The notes beneath the pieces were generated by a model, which was given only the letters and a program-made list of their open reading frames with translations, searched no databases and was not told the DNA's origin. From NCBI RefSeq assembly GCF_001418655.1, contig NZ_LIQZ01000327.1:1-39782 (forward strand): 39,782 bases of DNA, written 5' to 3'. The stretch is from Streptomyces phaeochromogenes (GTDB taxonomy: Bacteria; Actinomycetota; Actinomycetes; Streptomycetales; Streptomycetaceae). Positions within the stretch are counted from its first letter, which is position 1. Each line of letters opens with the position of its first letter. The translations under genes were made by a program, and so were the position numbers. Positions 15,543 to 23,745 of the stretch are shown one piece after another.

Positions 15543-16406
15543 TCAGCCCTGGGAGGCCGCGGCCCGCAGGGCGATGCGGTGCTCGCCCGCGTACACGTTC
15601 ATGGAGGTGCCCCGCAGGAAGCCGACCAGCGTCAGGTTCGACTCGGCGGCCAGGTCCACCGCGAGCGAGGACGGCGCCGAGACCGCCGCGAGGAACGGAA
15701 TGCCCGCCATCACGGCCTTCTGCGCCAGCTCGAAGGAGGCCCGGCCCGAGACGAGCAGGACCGTGCGGGAGAGCGGCAGCGAGCCGTTCTGGAGGGCGCG
15801 GCCGACCAGTTTGTCGACCGCGTTGTGCCGGCCCACGTCCTCCCGGATGTCGACGAGTTCGCCGTCCTCCGTGAACAGCGCCGCCGCGTGCAGACCCCCG
15901 GTCCGGTCGAACACGCGCTGCGCCGCGCGCAGCCGGTCGGGGAGGCTCGCGAGCAGTTCGGGTTCGAGCCGCACCGGGGGAGCCGTGTCGCCCGCCGTGT
16001 CGTCGATCGACCAGCGGGCGGTCGTACGGACCGCGTCCAGGCTCGCCTTGCCGCACAGGCCGCAGGACGAGGTCGTGTACACGTTGCGTTCGAGGGTGAT
16101 GTCGGGGATGACGACGCCGGGCGCGGTCCGCACGTCGACGATGTTGTACGTGTTCGAGCCGTCCACCGTGGCGCCCGCGCAGTAGACGATGTTCTGCAGC
16201 TCGTCGGCCGCGCCCAGCACCCCCTCACTGACCAGGAAGCCCGCCGCGAGCGCGAAGTCGTCGCCCGGGGTGCGCATCGTGATCGCGAGGGGTTTGCCGT
16301 TGAGGCGGATCTCCAGTGGTTCCTCGGCGACGAGCGTGTCCGGGCGGGTGGAGACCGCCCCGTCCCGGATGCGGATCACCTTGCGTCGTTCCGTGACTCG
16401 TCCCAT
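15543..16406 (-). CDS. fdhD: Formate dehydrogenase sulfur carrier FdhD
   Basis: 287 residues, normal FdhD length. FdhD takes sulfur from a cysteine desulfurase and transfers it to the bis-MGD molybdenum cofactor, which is needed for active formate dehydrogenase. The two sulfur-carrying cysteines are Cys115 and Cys118 in SSCGLCGK, matching the CxxC of the E. coli protein. RTPGDDFALAAGFLVSEGV (about 45-63) and DVGRHNAVDKLVG are family hallmarks. The start is ATG 16406, 7 bp after the stop of the Fe-S subunit gene, so it is the last gene of the formate dehydrogenase operon. Its presence independently supports calling the upstream enzyme a formate dehydrogenase. Confidence 0.96.
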   Translation of the reverse strand: MGRVTERRKVIRIRDGAVSTRPDTLVAEEPLEIRLNGKPLAITMRTPGDDFALAAGFLVSEGVLGAADELQNIVYCAGATVDGSNTYNIVDVRTAPGVVIPDITLERNVYTTSSCGLCGKASLDAVRTTARWSIDDTAGDTAPPVRLEPELLASLPDRLRAAQRVFDRTGGLHAAALFTEDGELVDIREDVGRHNAVDKLVGRALQNGSLPLSRTVLLVSGRASFELAQKAVMAGIPFLAAVSAPSSLAVDLAAESNLTLVGFLRGTSMNVYAGEHRIALRAAASQG

Positions 16407-16413
16407 GTCCTGA

Positions 16414-17274
16414 TCAGTCCCGGTTCTGTACGTGCTGGTAGCCGAAGCGGCCCTTGATGCAGAGGTTGCCGTGGGTCACCGGGTTGTCGTGCGGCGAGGT
16501 GACCTTCACGATCTCATTGTCCTGCACGTGCAGGGTGAGGTTGCAGCCCACTCCGCAGTAGGCGCACACCGTGGTCGTCTCGGTCTGCGCCGGCTCGTCC
16601 CACGTACCCGCCGCCCGCATGTCGAACTCCGACTTGAACGACAGCGCGCCCGTCGGGCACACCTCGATGCAGTTGCCGCAGTACACGCACGCCGAGTCGG
16701 TGAGCGGCGCGTCGTGCTCGACGGCGATCCGGGCGTCGAAGCCGCGCCCGACGACCGAGATGGCGAAGGTGTTCTGCCACTGGTCGCCGCAGGCGTCCAC
16801 GCACTTGTAGCAGAGGATGCACTTGTCGTAGTCGCGCACGTACAGGTCGTTGTCGACCTTCGGCTCCTCGTTGAGACGGGCCGCGTCCGGACCGAAGCGG
16901 TCGGGCTTCGCCTCGTACTCCTTGAGCCACCCGGCGACCTCCGGTGTGGTCGAGAGGTCGACCGAGGACGCGAGGAGTTCGAGGACGATCTTGCGGCTGT
17001 GCCGGGCGCGCTCGGTGTCCGTCTGCACCTGCATGCCCGCCTCGGCCTTGCGGGAGCACGCCGGGACGAGGGTGCGCGCGCCCTCGACCTCGACGACGCA
17101 GACGCGGCAGGCGTTCTTGGGGGTCAGGGTGTCGCCCTGGCAGAGGGTCGGGACGTCCTTGCCCACCGACCGGCAGGCGTCGAGGATCGTCGACCCCTCC
17201 GGGGCCCGCACGGGCTCACCGTCGATCGTGAACTCCAGCAGACGGCGGGGGATCCCCAGCGGTATCAAGGTCAT
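16414..17274 (-). CDS. Formate dehydrogenase Fe-S subunit (detached N-terminal part of an FdsA-type chain)
   Basis: 286 residues. Domains in order: a NuoG-like [2Fe-2S] ferredoxin (Cys45, 56, 59, 73), a dicluster ferredoxin (Cys152, 155, 158, 162 and Cys196, 199, 202, 206 in CVYCGNCIEVCP), and the Fe4S4 domain that normally opens a molybdopterin oxidoreductase (CAYCGVGC, Cys237, 240, 244, and Cys272 in LCIKGRFGYQHV). The protein stops right there, where the Mo-cofactor-binding part would begin; that part is the gene at 19110-21035. The His/Cys cluster motif of NuoG is missing (ELLASSVDLSTTPEVAGW in its place). The start is ATG 17274, overlapping the NuoEF fusion stop by 4 bp. It should carry electrons from the molybdenum site to the NAD module. 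Confidence 0.9.
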   Translation of the reverse strand: MTLIPLGIPRRLLEFTIDGEPVRAPEGSTILDACRSVGKDVPTLCQGDTLTPKNACRVCVVEVEGARTLVPACSRKAEAGMQVQTDTERARHSRKIVLELLASSVDLSTTPEVAGWLKEYEAKPDRFGPDAARLNEEPKVDNDLYVRDYDKCILCYKCVDACGDQWQNTFAISVVGRGFDARIAVEHDAPLTDSACVYCGNCIEVCPTGALSFKSEFDMRAAGTWDEPAQTETTTVCAYCGVGCNLTLHVQDNEIVKVTSPHDNPVTHGNLCIKGRFGYQHVQNRD

Positions 17275-19103
17275 TCGTACGCCCCCAGGCGGTCGATGGC
17301 GGATTCCACGGCGTTCCACGCGGTCTGCCCGAGACCGCAGATCGAGGCGTCCTTCATGGCGCGGCCCACCTCGCGGAGCAGGGCGATGTCGGACGCAGCC
17401 GCCGCGCCCGTCCGGTCGACGATGCGGTGCAGCGCCTCCTCCTGGCGCACGGTCCCGACCCGGCACGGCACGCACTGCCCGCAGGACTCGTCGCGGAAGA
17501 ACTCGGCGATCCGCAGCAGCAGACGAGGCAGCGGCACGGTGTCGTCGAAGGCCAGCACGACCCCGGAGCCGAGCGTCGTGCCCGCCTCCCGCGTGCCCTC
17601 GAAGGTGAGCGGGATGTCCAGCTCGTCGGGCCGTACGAAACCTCCGGCCGCGCCGCCGAGCAGCACCGCGCGCAAACGTTTACGTACGCCCGCTAGGTCC
17701 AGCAGCTCGCCGAGCGTCGCGCCGAACGGCAGCTCGTAGATGCCGGGCCGGTCCACGCTGCCCGACACACAGAACAGCTTCGGTCCGGTGGACTTGCCGG
17801 TGCCGATCGCGGCGTACGCCTGGGCCCCCATCGTGAGGATGGGCAGCACGTTGACCAGCGTCTCGACGTTGTTCTCGGCAGTGGGTTTGCCGAACAAACC
17901 CTTCTCTACGGGGAAGGGCGGTTTCGACCGCGGCTCTCCTCTGTACCCCTCTATGGAGTTGAAGAGGGCGGTCTCCTCGCCGCAGATGTACGCGCCCGCG
18001 CCGCGCCGGATCTCGATGTCGAAGGCGTACCCCTGGCCGAGGACGTCGTCGCCGAGGAGCCCACGCGCGCGTGCCTGTCCGATGGCGTGCTCCATGCGTT
18101 CCAGGGCCCGCGGGTACTCGCCGCGCAGATACAGGTAGCCCTTGTGCGCGCCGACCGCGTAGCCCGCGATCGTCATCGACTCCACGAGGGAGTACGGGTC
18201 GCCCTCCATGACCACGCGGTCCTTGAAGGTGCCCGGCTCGGACTCGTCGGCGTTGCAGACGAGGTAGTGCGGATGGTCGGGCTGGGACGCCGTGGCCTGC
18301 CATTTGCGGCCGGTGGGGAAGGCGGCGCCGCCGCGCCCGACCAGGCCCGCGTCGGTGACCTCGCGGATGACCCCGGCGGGGCCGATCGCGAAGGCCTGCC
18401 GCAGGGCCGTGTAGCCGCCGTGCGCCCGGTAGTCGTCCAGCGAGGCCGGGTCGACCACACCGACGCGGCTCAGCAGCACGAGCTCCTCATGGCCCGCCCG
18501 GCCCGCCTGGGGCACCGCCAGGGCCGCCGGCGGCTCCTCGGGCGCCGAGTCGGGCGAGCTCGCCGCGAGCACGGCCCGCTCGACGGTCGCGGGCGCCGAC
18601 ACGGCCGTACGCACCGGATCCCCGGCCTTGACCGCCAGCGCGGCCGGAGCGCGTTCGCACAGGCCCAGGCAGGGGCTGCGCTCGACGCTGACACCGCTGC
18701 CGAGGCCGAGCCTGGCCTCGACGCCCGCGCACAGCTCCGATGCCCCGGCCGCCGCGCACGCGAGGTCCGTGCAGACGTGCAGGACCGTCGCGGGCCGCGG
18801 CTTCACCGAGAACATCGCGTAGAAGGTGGCGACCCCGTAGGCCTCCGCCGGCGGCACGGTCAGCCGTCGGCAGAGGTAGTCGAGGGCGCCCTCGCTGATC
18901 CAGCCGATCCGGTCGTTGACGGCGTGCAGCCCCGGCAACAGCAGGTCACGGCGTTCCCGGGCCTCACGCCCGCCGCGTGCCCACCTGAGGTCGGCGTCGG
19001 AACGGTCGGCGCCCTCCCACGATGACTCCGGAGGACCGAGCAGCGTGTCGATGGCCGCCCGTTCCTCGTCCGTCGGCTTGCTGTCACCGAAGCGCAGGTC
19101 CAC
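17271..19103 (-). CDS. Formate dehydrogenase NAD-reducing subunit (NuoE-NuoF fusion)
   Basis: 610 residues. The N-terminal part (about 40-165) is NuoE/FdsG-like, with [2Fe-2S] ligands Cys111 and Cys116 (CTDLAC) and Cys145 and Cys149 (CLGLC). The C-terminal part (about 205-605) is NuoF/FdsB-like: FMN/NADH motifs GRGGAAFPTGRKW (257), ADESEPGTFKDR (285) and GAGAYICGEETAL (368), and [4Fe-4S] ligands Cys541, 544, 547 (ESCGQCVPC) and Cys589. FdsG and FdsB are separate chains in proteobacterial enzymes. It passes formate electrons to NAD+ in the cytoplasm. Two patches use codons rare in this genome (near 17665-17700 and 17885-17955). The start is ATG 19103, 6 bp after the catalytic subunit stop. Confidence 0.93.
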   Translation of the reverse strand: MDLRFGDSKPTDEERAAIDTLLGPPESSWEGADRSDADLRWARGGREARERRDLLLPGLHAVNDRIGWISEGALDYLCRRLTVPPAEAYGVATFYAMFSVKPRPATVLHVCTDLACAAAGASELCAGVEARLGLGSGVSVERSPCLGLCERAPAALAVKAGDPVRTAVSAPATVERAVLAASSPDSAPEEPPAALAVPQAGRAGHEELVLLSRVGVVDPASLDDYRAHGGYTALRQAFAIGPAGVIREVTDAGLVGRGGAAFPTGRKWQATASQPDHPHYLVCNADESEPGTFKDRVVMEGDPYSLVESMTIAGYAVGAHKGYLYLRGEYPRALERMEHAIGQARARGLLGDDVLGQGYAFDIEIRRGAGAYICGEETALFNSIEGYRGEPRSKPPFPVEKGLFGKPTAENNVETLVNVLPILTMGAQAYAAIGTGKSTGPKLFCVSGSVDRPGIYELPFGATLGELLDLAGVRKRLRAVLLGGAAGGFVRPDELDIPLTFEGTREAGTTLGSGVVLAFDDTVPLPRLLLRIAEFFRDESCGQCVPCRVGTVRQEEALHRIVDRTGAAAASDIALLREVGRAMKDASICGLGQTAWNAVESAIDRLGAYE

Positions 19104-19109
19104 TTGACA

Positions 19110-21035
19110 TCACCTCACTTGAATAGCAACCGGCAGCTTGTCGATCCGGATCGCCGACGCCTTGAACTCCGCCGTCCCCGCGATCGGGCAATTGGCCTCG
19201 ATCGTCAGCTGGTTGGTGTCCACCTCGTCGGGAAAGTGCATGGTCATGAACGCGAGCCCGGGCCGCAGCGCGGTGTCGACCCACACCGGCGCCACCACCG
19301 CCCCGCGCCGCGAGGAGATCTGGACCTCCTCGCCGACCACCACGCCGTAGCGCTCCGCGTCCTCCGGGCACAGCTCGACGTACTCACCGCGCCGCAGCGG
19401 CGAGGCGAAACCGCCGCTCTGCACCCCGGTGTTGTACGAGTCGAGCCGCCGACCGGTGGTCAGCCGGATCGGGTACTCCTCGTCCGTCAGGTCGACGGGC
19501 GGGTCGTGCTGGACCAGACCGAAGGGCGCGAGCCGGCCGCGCTCGGCCGGGTCGGACGCCCACAACCGGCCGTGCAGATAGGTCGGTTCGATCCGGTCCG
19601 TCTCCGGGCACGGCCACTGGATGCCCTGGTGCTCCTCCAGCCGCTCGTACGTCATCCCGAAGTGGTCCGGGGACACCGACCGCAGCTCGTTCCAGACGGC
19701 CTCGGAGTCCGCGTACTTCCACTCGTGGCCCATTCGGGAGGCGAGGTCGCAGAGGATGTCGATGTCCTCGCGGGCCTCACCGGGCGGGACCACCGCCCGG
19801 CGCACCCGCTGAACGCGCCGCTCGCTGTTGGTCGTCGTGCCCTCGGTCTCGGCCCAGCCGGCCGTCGCGGGCAGGACGACGTCCGCGAGCTCGGCCGTCT
19901 TCGTCAGGAAGATGTCCTGGACGACGAGGAAGTCGAGGGCCCGCATACGCCGTATCGCCTGCTCGCTGTCGGCCTCCGACTGCGCCGGGTTCTCCCCGAT
20001 GCAGTAGACGGCCTTGAGCGTGCCCTCCTCCATGGCCTCGAACATCTCGGTGAGGTTCATCCCGTAGTGGGGCTGGATGACGGTGTCCCAGGCGGACTCG
20101 AACTTCAGCCGGGTGTCCGGGTCGAGGATGTCCTGGAAGCCGGGCAGCCGGTTCGGGATGGCGCCCATGTCGCCGCCGCCCTGCACGTTGTTCTGCCCCC
20201 GCAGGGGCTGCAGCCCGGAGCCGAACCGGCCCACATGGCCCGTCAGGAGCGACAGGTTGATGAGCGCGCGGACGTTGTCCGTGCCGTTGTGGTGCTCGGT
20301 GATGCCGAGCGTCCAGCACAGCTGGGCGCGCTCGGCGCGGGCGTAGGCGTGCGCCAACTCCCTTATCGCGGCGGCCGGTACGCCCGTCACCTTCTCGGCG
20401 AGGGACAGCGTCCAGGGCTCGACGAGCTGCCTGTACTCCTCGAAGCCGGTGGTCGCCCGCTCGATGAACGCGTCGTTGGCCAGCCCCGCCCGGATGATCT
20501 CGCGGCCGATCGCGTGCGCCATCGGGATGTCCGTGCCGACGTTCAGCCCGAGCCAGCTCTCCGCCCACTCGGCCGTGGATGTGCGGCGCGGGTCGACCGC
20601 GTACATCCGGGCGCCGTTCCTGATGCCCTTCAGGACGTGATGGAAGAAGATCGGGTGAGCGAAGCGGGCGTTGGAACCCCACATCACGATGAGGTCGCTG
20701 TGCTCGACCTCGGCGTACGAGGAGGTGCCGCCGCCGGATCCGAAGGCGGCCGACAGGCCCGCCACGCTGGGCGCGTGGCAGGTCCGGTTGCAGGAGTCGA
20801 CGTTGTTGGTGCCCATGACCACGCGGGCGAACTTCTGCGCCACGTAGTTCATCTCGTTGGTCGCGCGGGCACAGGAGAACATGCCGAACGCGTCGCGTGC
20901 CGCGCCGAGGCCCCGGGCGGCGCGGTCCAGGGCCTCGTCCCAACTCGCCCTGCGGAAGGGCTCGTCGCGCGAGTCGCGGACCAGCGGATACTCAAGTCGG
21001 GTGTAGGTCTTGGGAGTTCGGTCGCGCTTCCTCAT
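19110..21035 (-). CDS. Formate dehydrogenase molybdopterin catalytic subunit (lacks N-terminal Fe4S4 domain)
   Basis: 641 residues of a bis-MGD oxidoreductase. The metal-binding position is Cys86 in DSCNRTCHAPSV, aligning with Sec140 of E. coli FdhF (U followed by His), with His87 next to it. Other family motifs are VMWGSNARFAHPI (117-129), PLRGQNNVQGGGDMG (277-291), and a C-terminal dinucleotide-binding domain (from about 515, TTGRRLDSYNTG). The usual N-terminal [4Fe-4S] domain is absent and is found instead at the end of the Fe-S subunit two genes downstream. It oxidises formate to CO2. The start is ATG 21035 with GAGGA 7 nt upstream. It is co-transcribed with the NAD module, the Fe-S subunit and fdhD. 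Confidence 0.93.
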   Translation of the reverse strand: MRKRDRTPKTYTRLEYPLVRDSRDEPFRRASWDEALDRAARGLGAARDAFGMFSCARATNEMNYVAQKFARVVMGTNNVDSCNRTCHAPSVAGLSAAFGSGGGTSSYAEVEHSDLIVMWGSNARFAHPIFFHHVLKGIRNGARMYAVDPRRTSTAEWAESWLGLNVGTDIPMAHAIGREIIRAGLANDAFIERATTGFEEYRQLVEPWTLSLAEKVTGVPAAAIRELAHAYARAERAQLCWTLGITEHHNGTDNVRALINLSLLTGHVGRFGSGLQPLRGQNNVQGGGDMGAIPNRLPGFQDILDPDTRLKFESAWDTVIQPHYGMNLTEMFEAMEEGTLKAVYCIGENPAQSEADSEQAIRRMRALDFLVVQDIFLTKTAELADVVLPATAGWAETEGTTTNSERRVQRVRRAVVPPGEAREDIDILCDLASRMGHEWKYADSEAVWNELRSVSPDHFGMTYERLEEHQGIQWPCPETDRIEPTYLHGRLWASDPAERGRLAPFGLVQHDPPVDLTDEEYPIRLTTGRRLDSYNTGVQSGGFASPLRRGEYVELCPEDAERYGVVVGEEVQISSRRGAVVAPVWVDTALRPGLAFMTMHFPDEVDTNQLTIEANCPIAGTAEFKASAIRIDKLPVAIQVR

Positions 21036-21082
21036 GCGGTGGTCCTCACGGTCCTCATGCGGGTGCTCATGGCGGTCCTCAT
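21032..21082 (-). CDS. Possible 16-aa coupling ORF between two operon genes
   Basis: ATG 21082 overlaps the stop of the ketopantoate-reductase-like gene (ATGA), and its own stop (21032-21034) overlaps the ATG of the catalytic subunit (ATGA). The peptide begins MRTAMSTRMRTV. It is built from repeats of ATGAGGACC, and each ATG has GAGGA just upstream. It could couple translation across the 43-bp gap or be chance from the repeat. Confidence 0.3.
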   Translation of the reverse strand: MRTAMSTRMRTVRTTA

Positions 21083-22050
21083 GCGGCGGTCCTCAGGGCG
21101 AGCAGGTCCGAGATGGCGTGGACGGTGCGGAGCGTGGGCACCGGGACGTCGGTGATCTCCGCGAGTTCGACGACGGCGGCGAGCAGCACGTCGAGTTCGA
21201 GCGGTTTGCCGCGCTCCAGGTCCTGGAGCGTCGAGGTCCGGTGGTCGCCGACGCGCTCCGCGCCGGCCAGCCGCCGTTCGATGGAGACGCCCACCTCGCA
21301 GCCGAGCGCCTCGGCGACCGCGAGCGTCTCGGTCATCATGATCTCGATGACCCGGCGCGTACCGCCGTGCAGGCACATCTGCCGCATGGTCGCGCGGGCC
21401 AGGGCGCTGATGGGGTTGAAGGAGATGTTGCCGAGCAGCTTGAGCCAGATGTCGTTGCGCAGGTCCGGCTCGACGGGGCACTTGAGTCCGCCCGCGACCA
21501 TGGCCTCGCTGAACGCCGCACAGCGCACCGAGACCGAGCGGTCGGGCTCCCCGATGGAGAACCGGGTGCCTTCCAAGTGGCGGACGACTCCCGGTCCTTC
21601 CAGCTCGGTCGCCGCGTAGACCACGCAGCCGATGGCCCGTTCGGGCGCGATCACCGCACTGACCGCGCCGCCCGGGTCCACGCTCTCGACACGGTGGCCG
21701 TCGTGCGGGCCGCCGTGCCGGTGGAAGTACCACCAGGGGATGCCGTTCTGGGCGGCGATGACCGCTGTCGTGTCGTTCAGGAGAGGCTCGATGAGCGGCC
21801 CGCACGCCGCGTACGAGTTGGCCTTCAGGCCCAGGAAGACGAAGTCGACCGGGCCGACCTCGGCCGGGTCGTCGGTGGCGTGCGTCCGCGCGGTGAAGTC
21901 GCCGCGCGGGCTGAGCACTCGCACTCCGTGCTGCCTCATGGCCGCGAGATGCGGTCCACGGGCGATGAGGTGCACATCGGCACCCGCGCGATGCAGCGCG
22001 GCACCGACGTAGGCGCCGATAGCACCGGCGCCGAGAACTGCCACTTTCAC
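21079..22050 (-). CDS. 2-dehydropantoate 2-reductase (PanE/ApbA) family protein
   Basis: 323 residues from GTG 22050 (VKVAVLGAGAIGAYVGAALH). The nucleotide motif GAGAIG lies at 8-13 and the C-terminal helical domain contains WLKLLGNISFNPISALARAT, where the conserved Lys and Asn of the family lie. The frame continues upstream to 22188, but the extra residues precede the Rossmann strand and cross the candidate operator, so GTG 22050 is preferred. Family members reduce 2-keto acids with NADPH, ketopantoate in pantothenate synthesis being the classic case. Here it is the first gene of the formate dehydrogenase operon, so another 2-keto acid substrate is plausible. The exact substrate is unproven. 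Confidence 0.85.
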   Translation of the reverse strand: MKVAVLGAGAIGAYVGAALHRAGADVHLIARGPHLAAMRQHGVRVLSPRGDFTARTHATDDPAEVGPVDFVFLGLKANSYAACGPLIEPLLNDTTAVIAAQNGIPWWYFHRHGGPHDGHRVESVDPGGAVSAVIAPERAIGCVVYAATELEGPGVVRHLEGTRFSIGEPDRSVSVRCAAFSEAMVAGGLKCPVEPDLRNDIWLKLLGNISFNPISALARATMRQMCLHGGTRRVIEIMMTETLAVAEALGCEVGVSIERRLAGAERVGDHRTSTLQDLERGKPLELDVLLAAVVELAEITDVPVPTLRTVHAISDLLALRTAA

Positions 22051-22116
22051 GGGAGGGGCTCCGTTCGGTCGAGGGTACCGAGGAGACGCTGAACAGCGTT
22101 GAACCATGTCGACTGA

Positions 22117-22132
22117 ATATTGTCTACAGTAT
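22117..22132 (-). promoter_or_regulatory. Candidate GntR-type operator upstream of the formate dehydrogenase operon
   Basis: ATATTGTCTACAGTAT is symmetric at 12 of 16 positions and A+T-rich in a G+C-rich background. FCD-type GntR regulators commonly bind TTGT-N(3-5)-ACAA-like sites. On the minus strand it contains ACTGTAGAC, which also occurs upstream of the GntR gene at 25025-25033. It lies about 70 bp upstream of the GTG at 22050. Confidence 0.5.
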
Positions 22133-22295
22133 GGGAGTTGGGGCAGCAAGGGTTCGCGCAGCACCTGCGACAGGCTTGAGGGCTCCACCGGGTATCGCCG
22201 GATGCGGCCCGGGGTTCGCTGAGCGTCGCGTCCCGAACACCCTTGGTGGAGCAGCCGAGTTCGGTCAAGGTCCGGATGAGCCCGGCGCCCGAATG

Positions 22296-22370
22296 CCGTT
22301 CGTCGGATCGAACCGACCGTTCGTCGCGCATCGCATACCGTTCACCGCACACGGCATACGCGTTCGTGTG
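22296..22370 (+). repeat. Helically phased 21-bp direct repeats upstream of the antiporter gene
   Basis: CCGTTCGTCG occurs at 22296 and 22317 and CCGTTCACCG at 22338, exactly 21 bp (two helix turns) apart. A weaker GCGTTCGTGT follows at 22360. Repeats two and three also share GCATAC in their second halves. The array ends about 45 bp before the antiporter ATG, as expected for direct-repeat activator sites in Streptomyces (PhoP- or SARP-like layouts). No specific regulator is claimed. Confidence 0.5.
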
Positions 22371-22413
22371 GCCGTCTTCCCAACCGGCCGACCGGTTCCT
22401 ATCGTCCGGGATC

Positions 22414-23745
22414 ATGAGTCCCCCTGTAGCCCCACCGGGCTGGAGCCGTTGGCTGGTCCCGCCCGCGGCCCTGTCGGTCCACCTCTCCATCGGACAGGCC
22501 TACGCCTGGTCCGTGTTCAAGCCGTCCCTGGAGTCCGCGCTCGACCTCAGCGGCACCCAGAGCGCCCTGCCCTTCCAGCTCGGCATCGTGATGCTCGGCC
22601 TGTCCGCCGCGTTCGGCGGCACACTCGTCGAGCGCAACGGGCCGCGCTGGGCGATGACGGTCGCCCTGATCTGCTTCTCGTCGGGCTTCCTGCTCTCCGC
22701 GCTCGGCGCCGCCACCGAGCAGTACTGGCTGATCGTCTTCGGCTACGGCTTCGTCGGCGGCATAGGCCTGGGCATCGGCTACATATCGCCCGTCTCCACG
22801 CTCATCAAGTGGTTCCCGGACAGGCCCGGCATGGCCACCGGCATCGCGATCATGGGCTTCGGCGGCGGCGCGCTCATCGCCTCGCCGTGGTCCGCGCAGA
22901 TGCTGGAGTCCTTCGGCTCGGACAGCTCCGGCATCGCCAAGGCATTCCTCGTGCACGGACTGACGTACGCCCTCTTCATGTCCCTCGGCGTGTTCCTGGT
23001 CCGCGTGCCGCGCCCCACGAAGACCGCGGCCGACGGCACTCCGGCGCCGCTCCAGGGCGTACAGGTCTCCGCGAACAGCGCCATACGCACCCCGCAGTTC
23101 TGGTGCCTGTGGGTGGTGCTCTGCATGAACGTGACCGCGGGCATCGGCATCCTGGAGAAGGCCGCCCCGATGATCACGGACTTCTTCTCGGACACCTCCA
23201 CACCCGTCTCGGTGTCGGCGGCGGCCGGGTTCGTCGCGCTGCTCTCGGCGGCGAACATGGCGGGCCGCATCGGCTGGTCGTCGACGTCCGACCTGATCGG
23301 GCGCAAGAACATCTACCGCGTCTATCTGGGCGTCGGCGCGGTGATGTACGCCCTCATCGCCTGGGTCGGAGACTCCTCGAAGCCGCTGTTCATCTGCTGC
23401 GCCCTGGTGATCCTCTCCTTCTACGGAGGCGGCTTCGCGACCATCCCCGCCTACCTGAAGGACCTCTTCGGGACCTACCAGGTCGGCGCGATCCACGGGC
23501 GGCTGCTCACCGCCTGGTCGACCGCCGGAGTCCTCGGACCGCTGATCGTCAACTGGATCGCGGACCGGCAGGAGGAGGCCGGCAAATCCGGAGCGTCCCT
23601 CTACGGAGTGTCACTGATCATCATGATCGGGCTGCTCGTGATCGGCTTCGTCGCCAACGAACTCGTCCGCCCGGTCAACGCCCGCCATCACATCCCCGCC
23701 CAGAGGGAGGCCTCCGATGTCCACGAGCGACAGCAGTCCGCCTGA
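22414..23745 (+). CDS. Oxalate/formate antiporter family (OFA) MFS transporter
   Basis: 443 residues, twelve predicted membrane segments. Features of the OxlT/OFA family: SVHLSIGQAYAWSVFKPSLE in helix 1, then helix-4/5 sequence GYGFVGGIGLGIGYISPVSTLIKWFPDRPGMATGIAIMG (conserved GIGYisPv and KWFPdrrG), and in the second half GFVALLSAANMAGRIGWSSTSDLIGRKN. The start is ATG 22414, the likely family N-terminus. No ribosome site is seen, but TATCGT lies 8 nt upstream, so a leaderless mRNA is possible. It is divergent from the formate dehydrogenase operon, so formate or oxalate transport fits. It is followed by a small membrane partner gene that overlaps it by 29 bp. Confidence 0.88.
   Translation: MSPPVAPPGWSRWLVPPAALSVHLSIGQAYAWSVFKPSLESALDLSGTQSALPFQLGIVMLGLSAAFGGTLVERNGPRWAMTVALICFSSGFLLSALGAATEQYWLIVFGYGFVGGIGLGIGYISPVSTLIKWFPDRPGMATGIAIMGFGGGALIASPWSAQMLESFGSDSSGIAKAFLVHGLTYALFMSLGVFLVRVPRPTKTAADGTPAPLQGVQVSANSAIRTPQFWCLWVVLCMNVTAGIGILEKAAPMITDFFSDTSTPVSVSAAAGFVALLSAANMAGRIGWSSTSDLIGRKNIYRVYLGVGAVMYALIAWVGDSSKPLFICCALVILSFYGGGFATIPAYLKDLFGTYQVGAIHGRLLTAWSTAGVLGPLIVNWIADRQEEAGKSGASLYGVSLIIMIGLLVIGFVANELVRPVNARHHIPAQREASDVHERQQSA

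Larger units (their letters stand above)
22051..22413. other. Divergent regulatory region between the formate dehydrogenase operon and the formate/oxalate antiporter
   Basis: No credible gene was seen in these 363 bp. Near the operon side lie an inverted repeat ACGCTG-AA-CAGCGT (22086-22099) and an imperfect 16-bp palindrome (22117-22132). Near the antiporter side lie three 21-bp direct repeats (from 22296) and a -10-like TATCGT (22400-22405), 8 nt before the ATG. This suggests separate control of the two transcripts. Confidence 0.65.

Noticed and set aside
20774..20800. Selenocysteine (in-frame TGA) in the formate dehydrogenase active site
   Set aside because: The metal-ligand position is an ordinary Cys codon (DSCNRTCHAPSV) and the frame has no internal stop.
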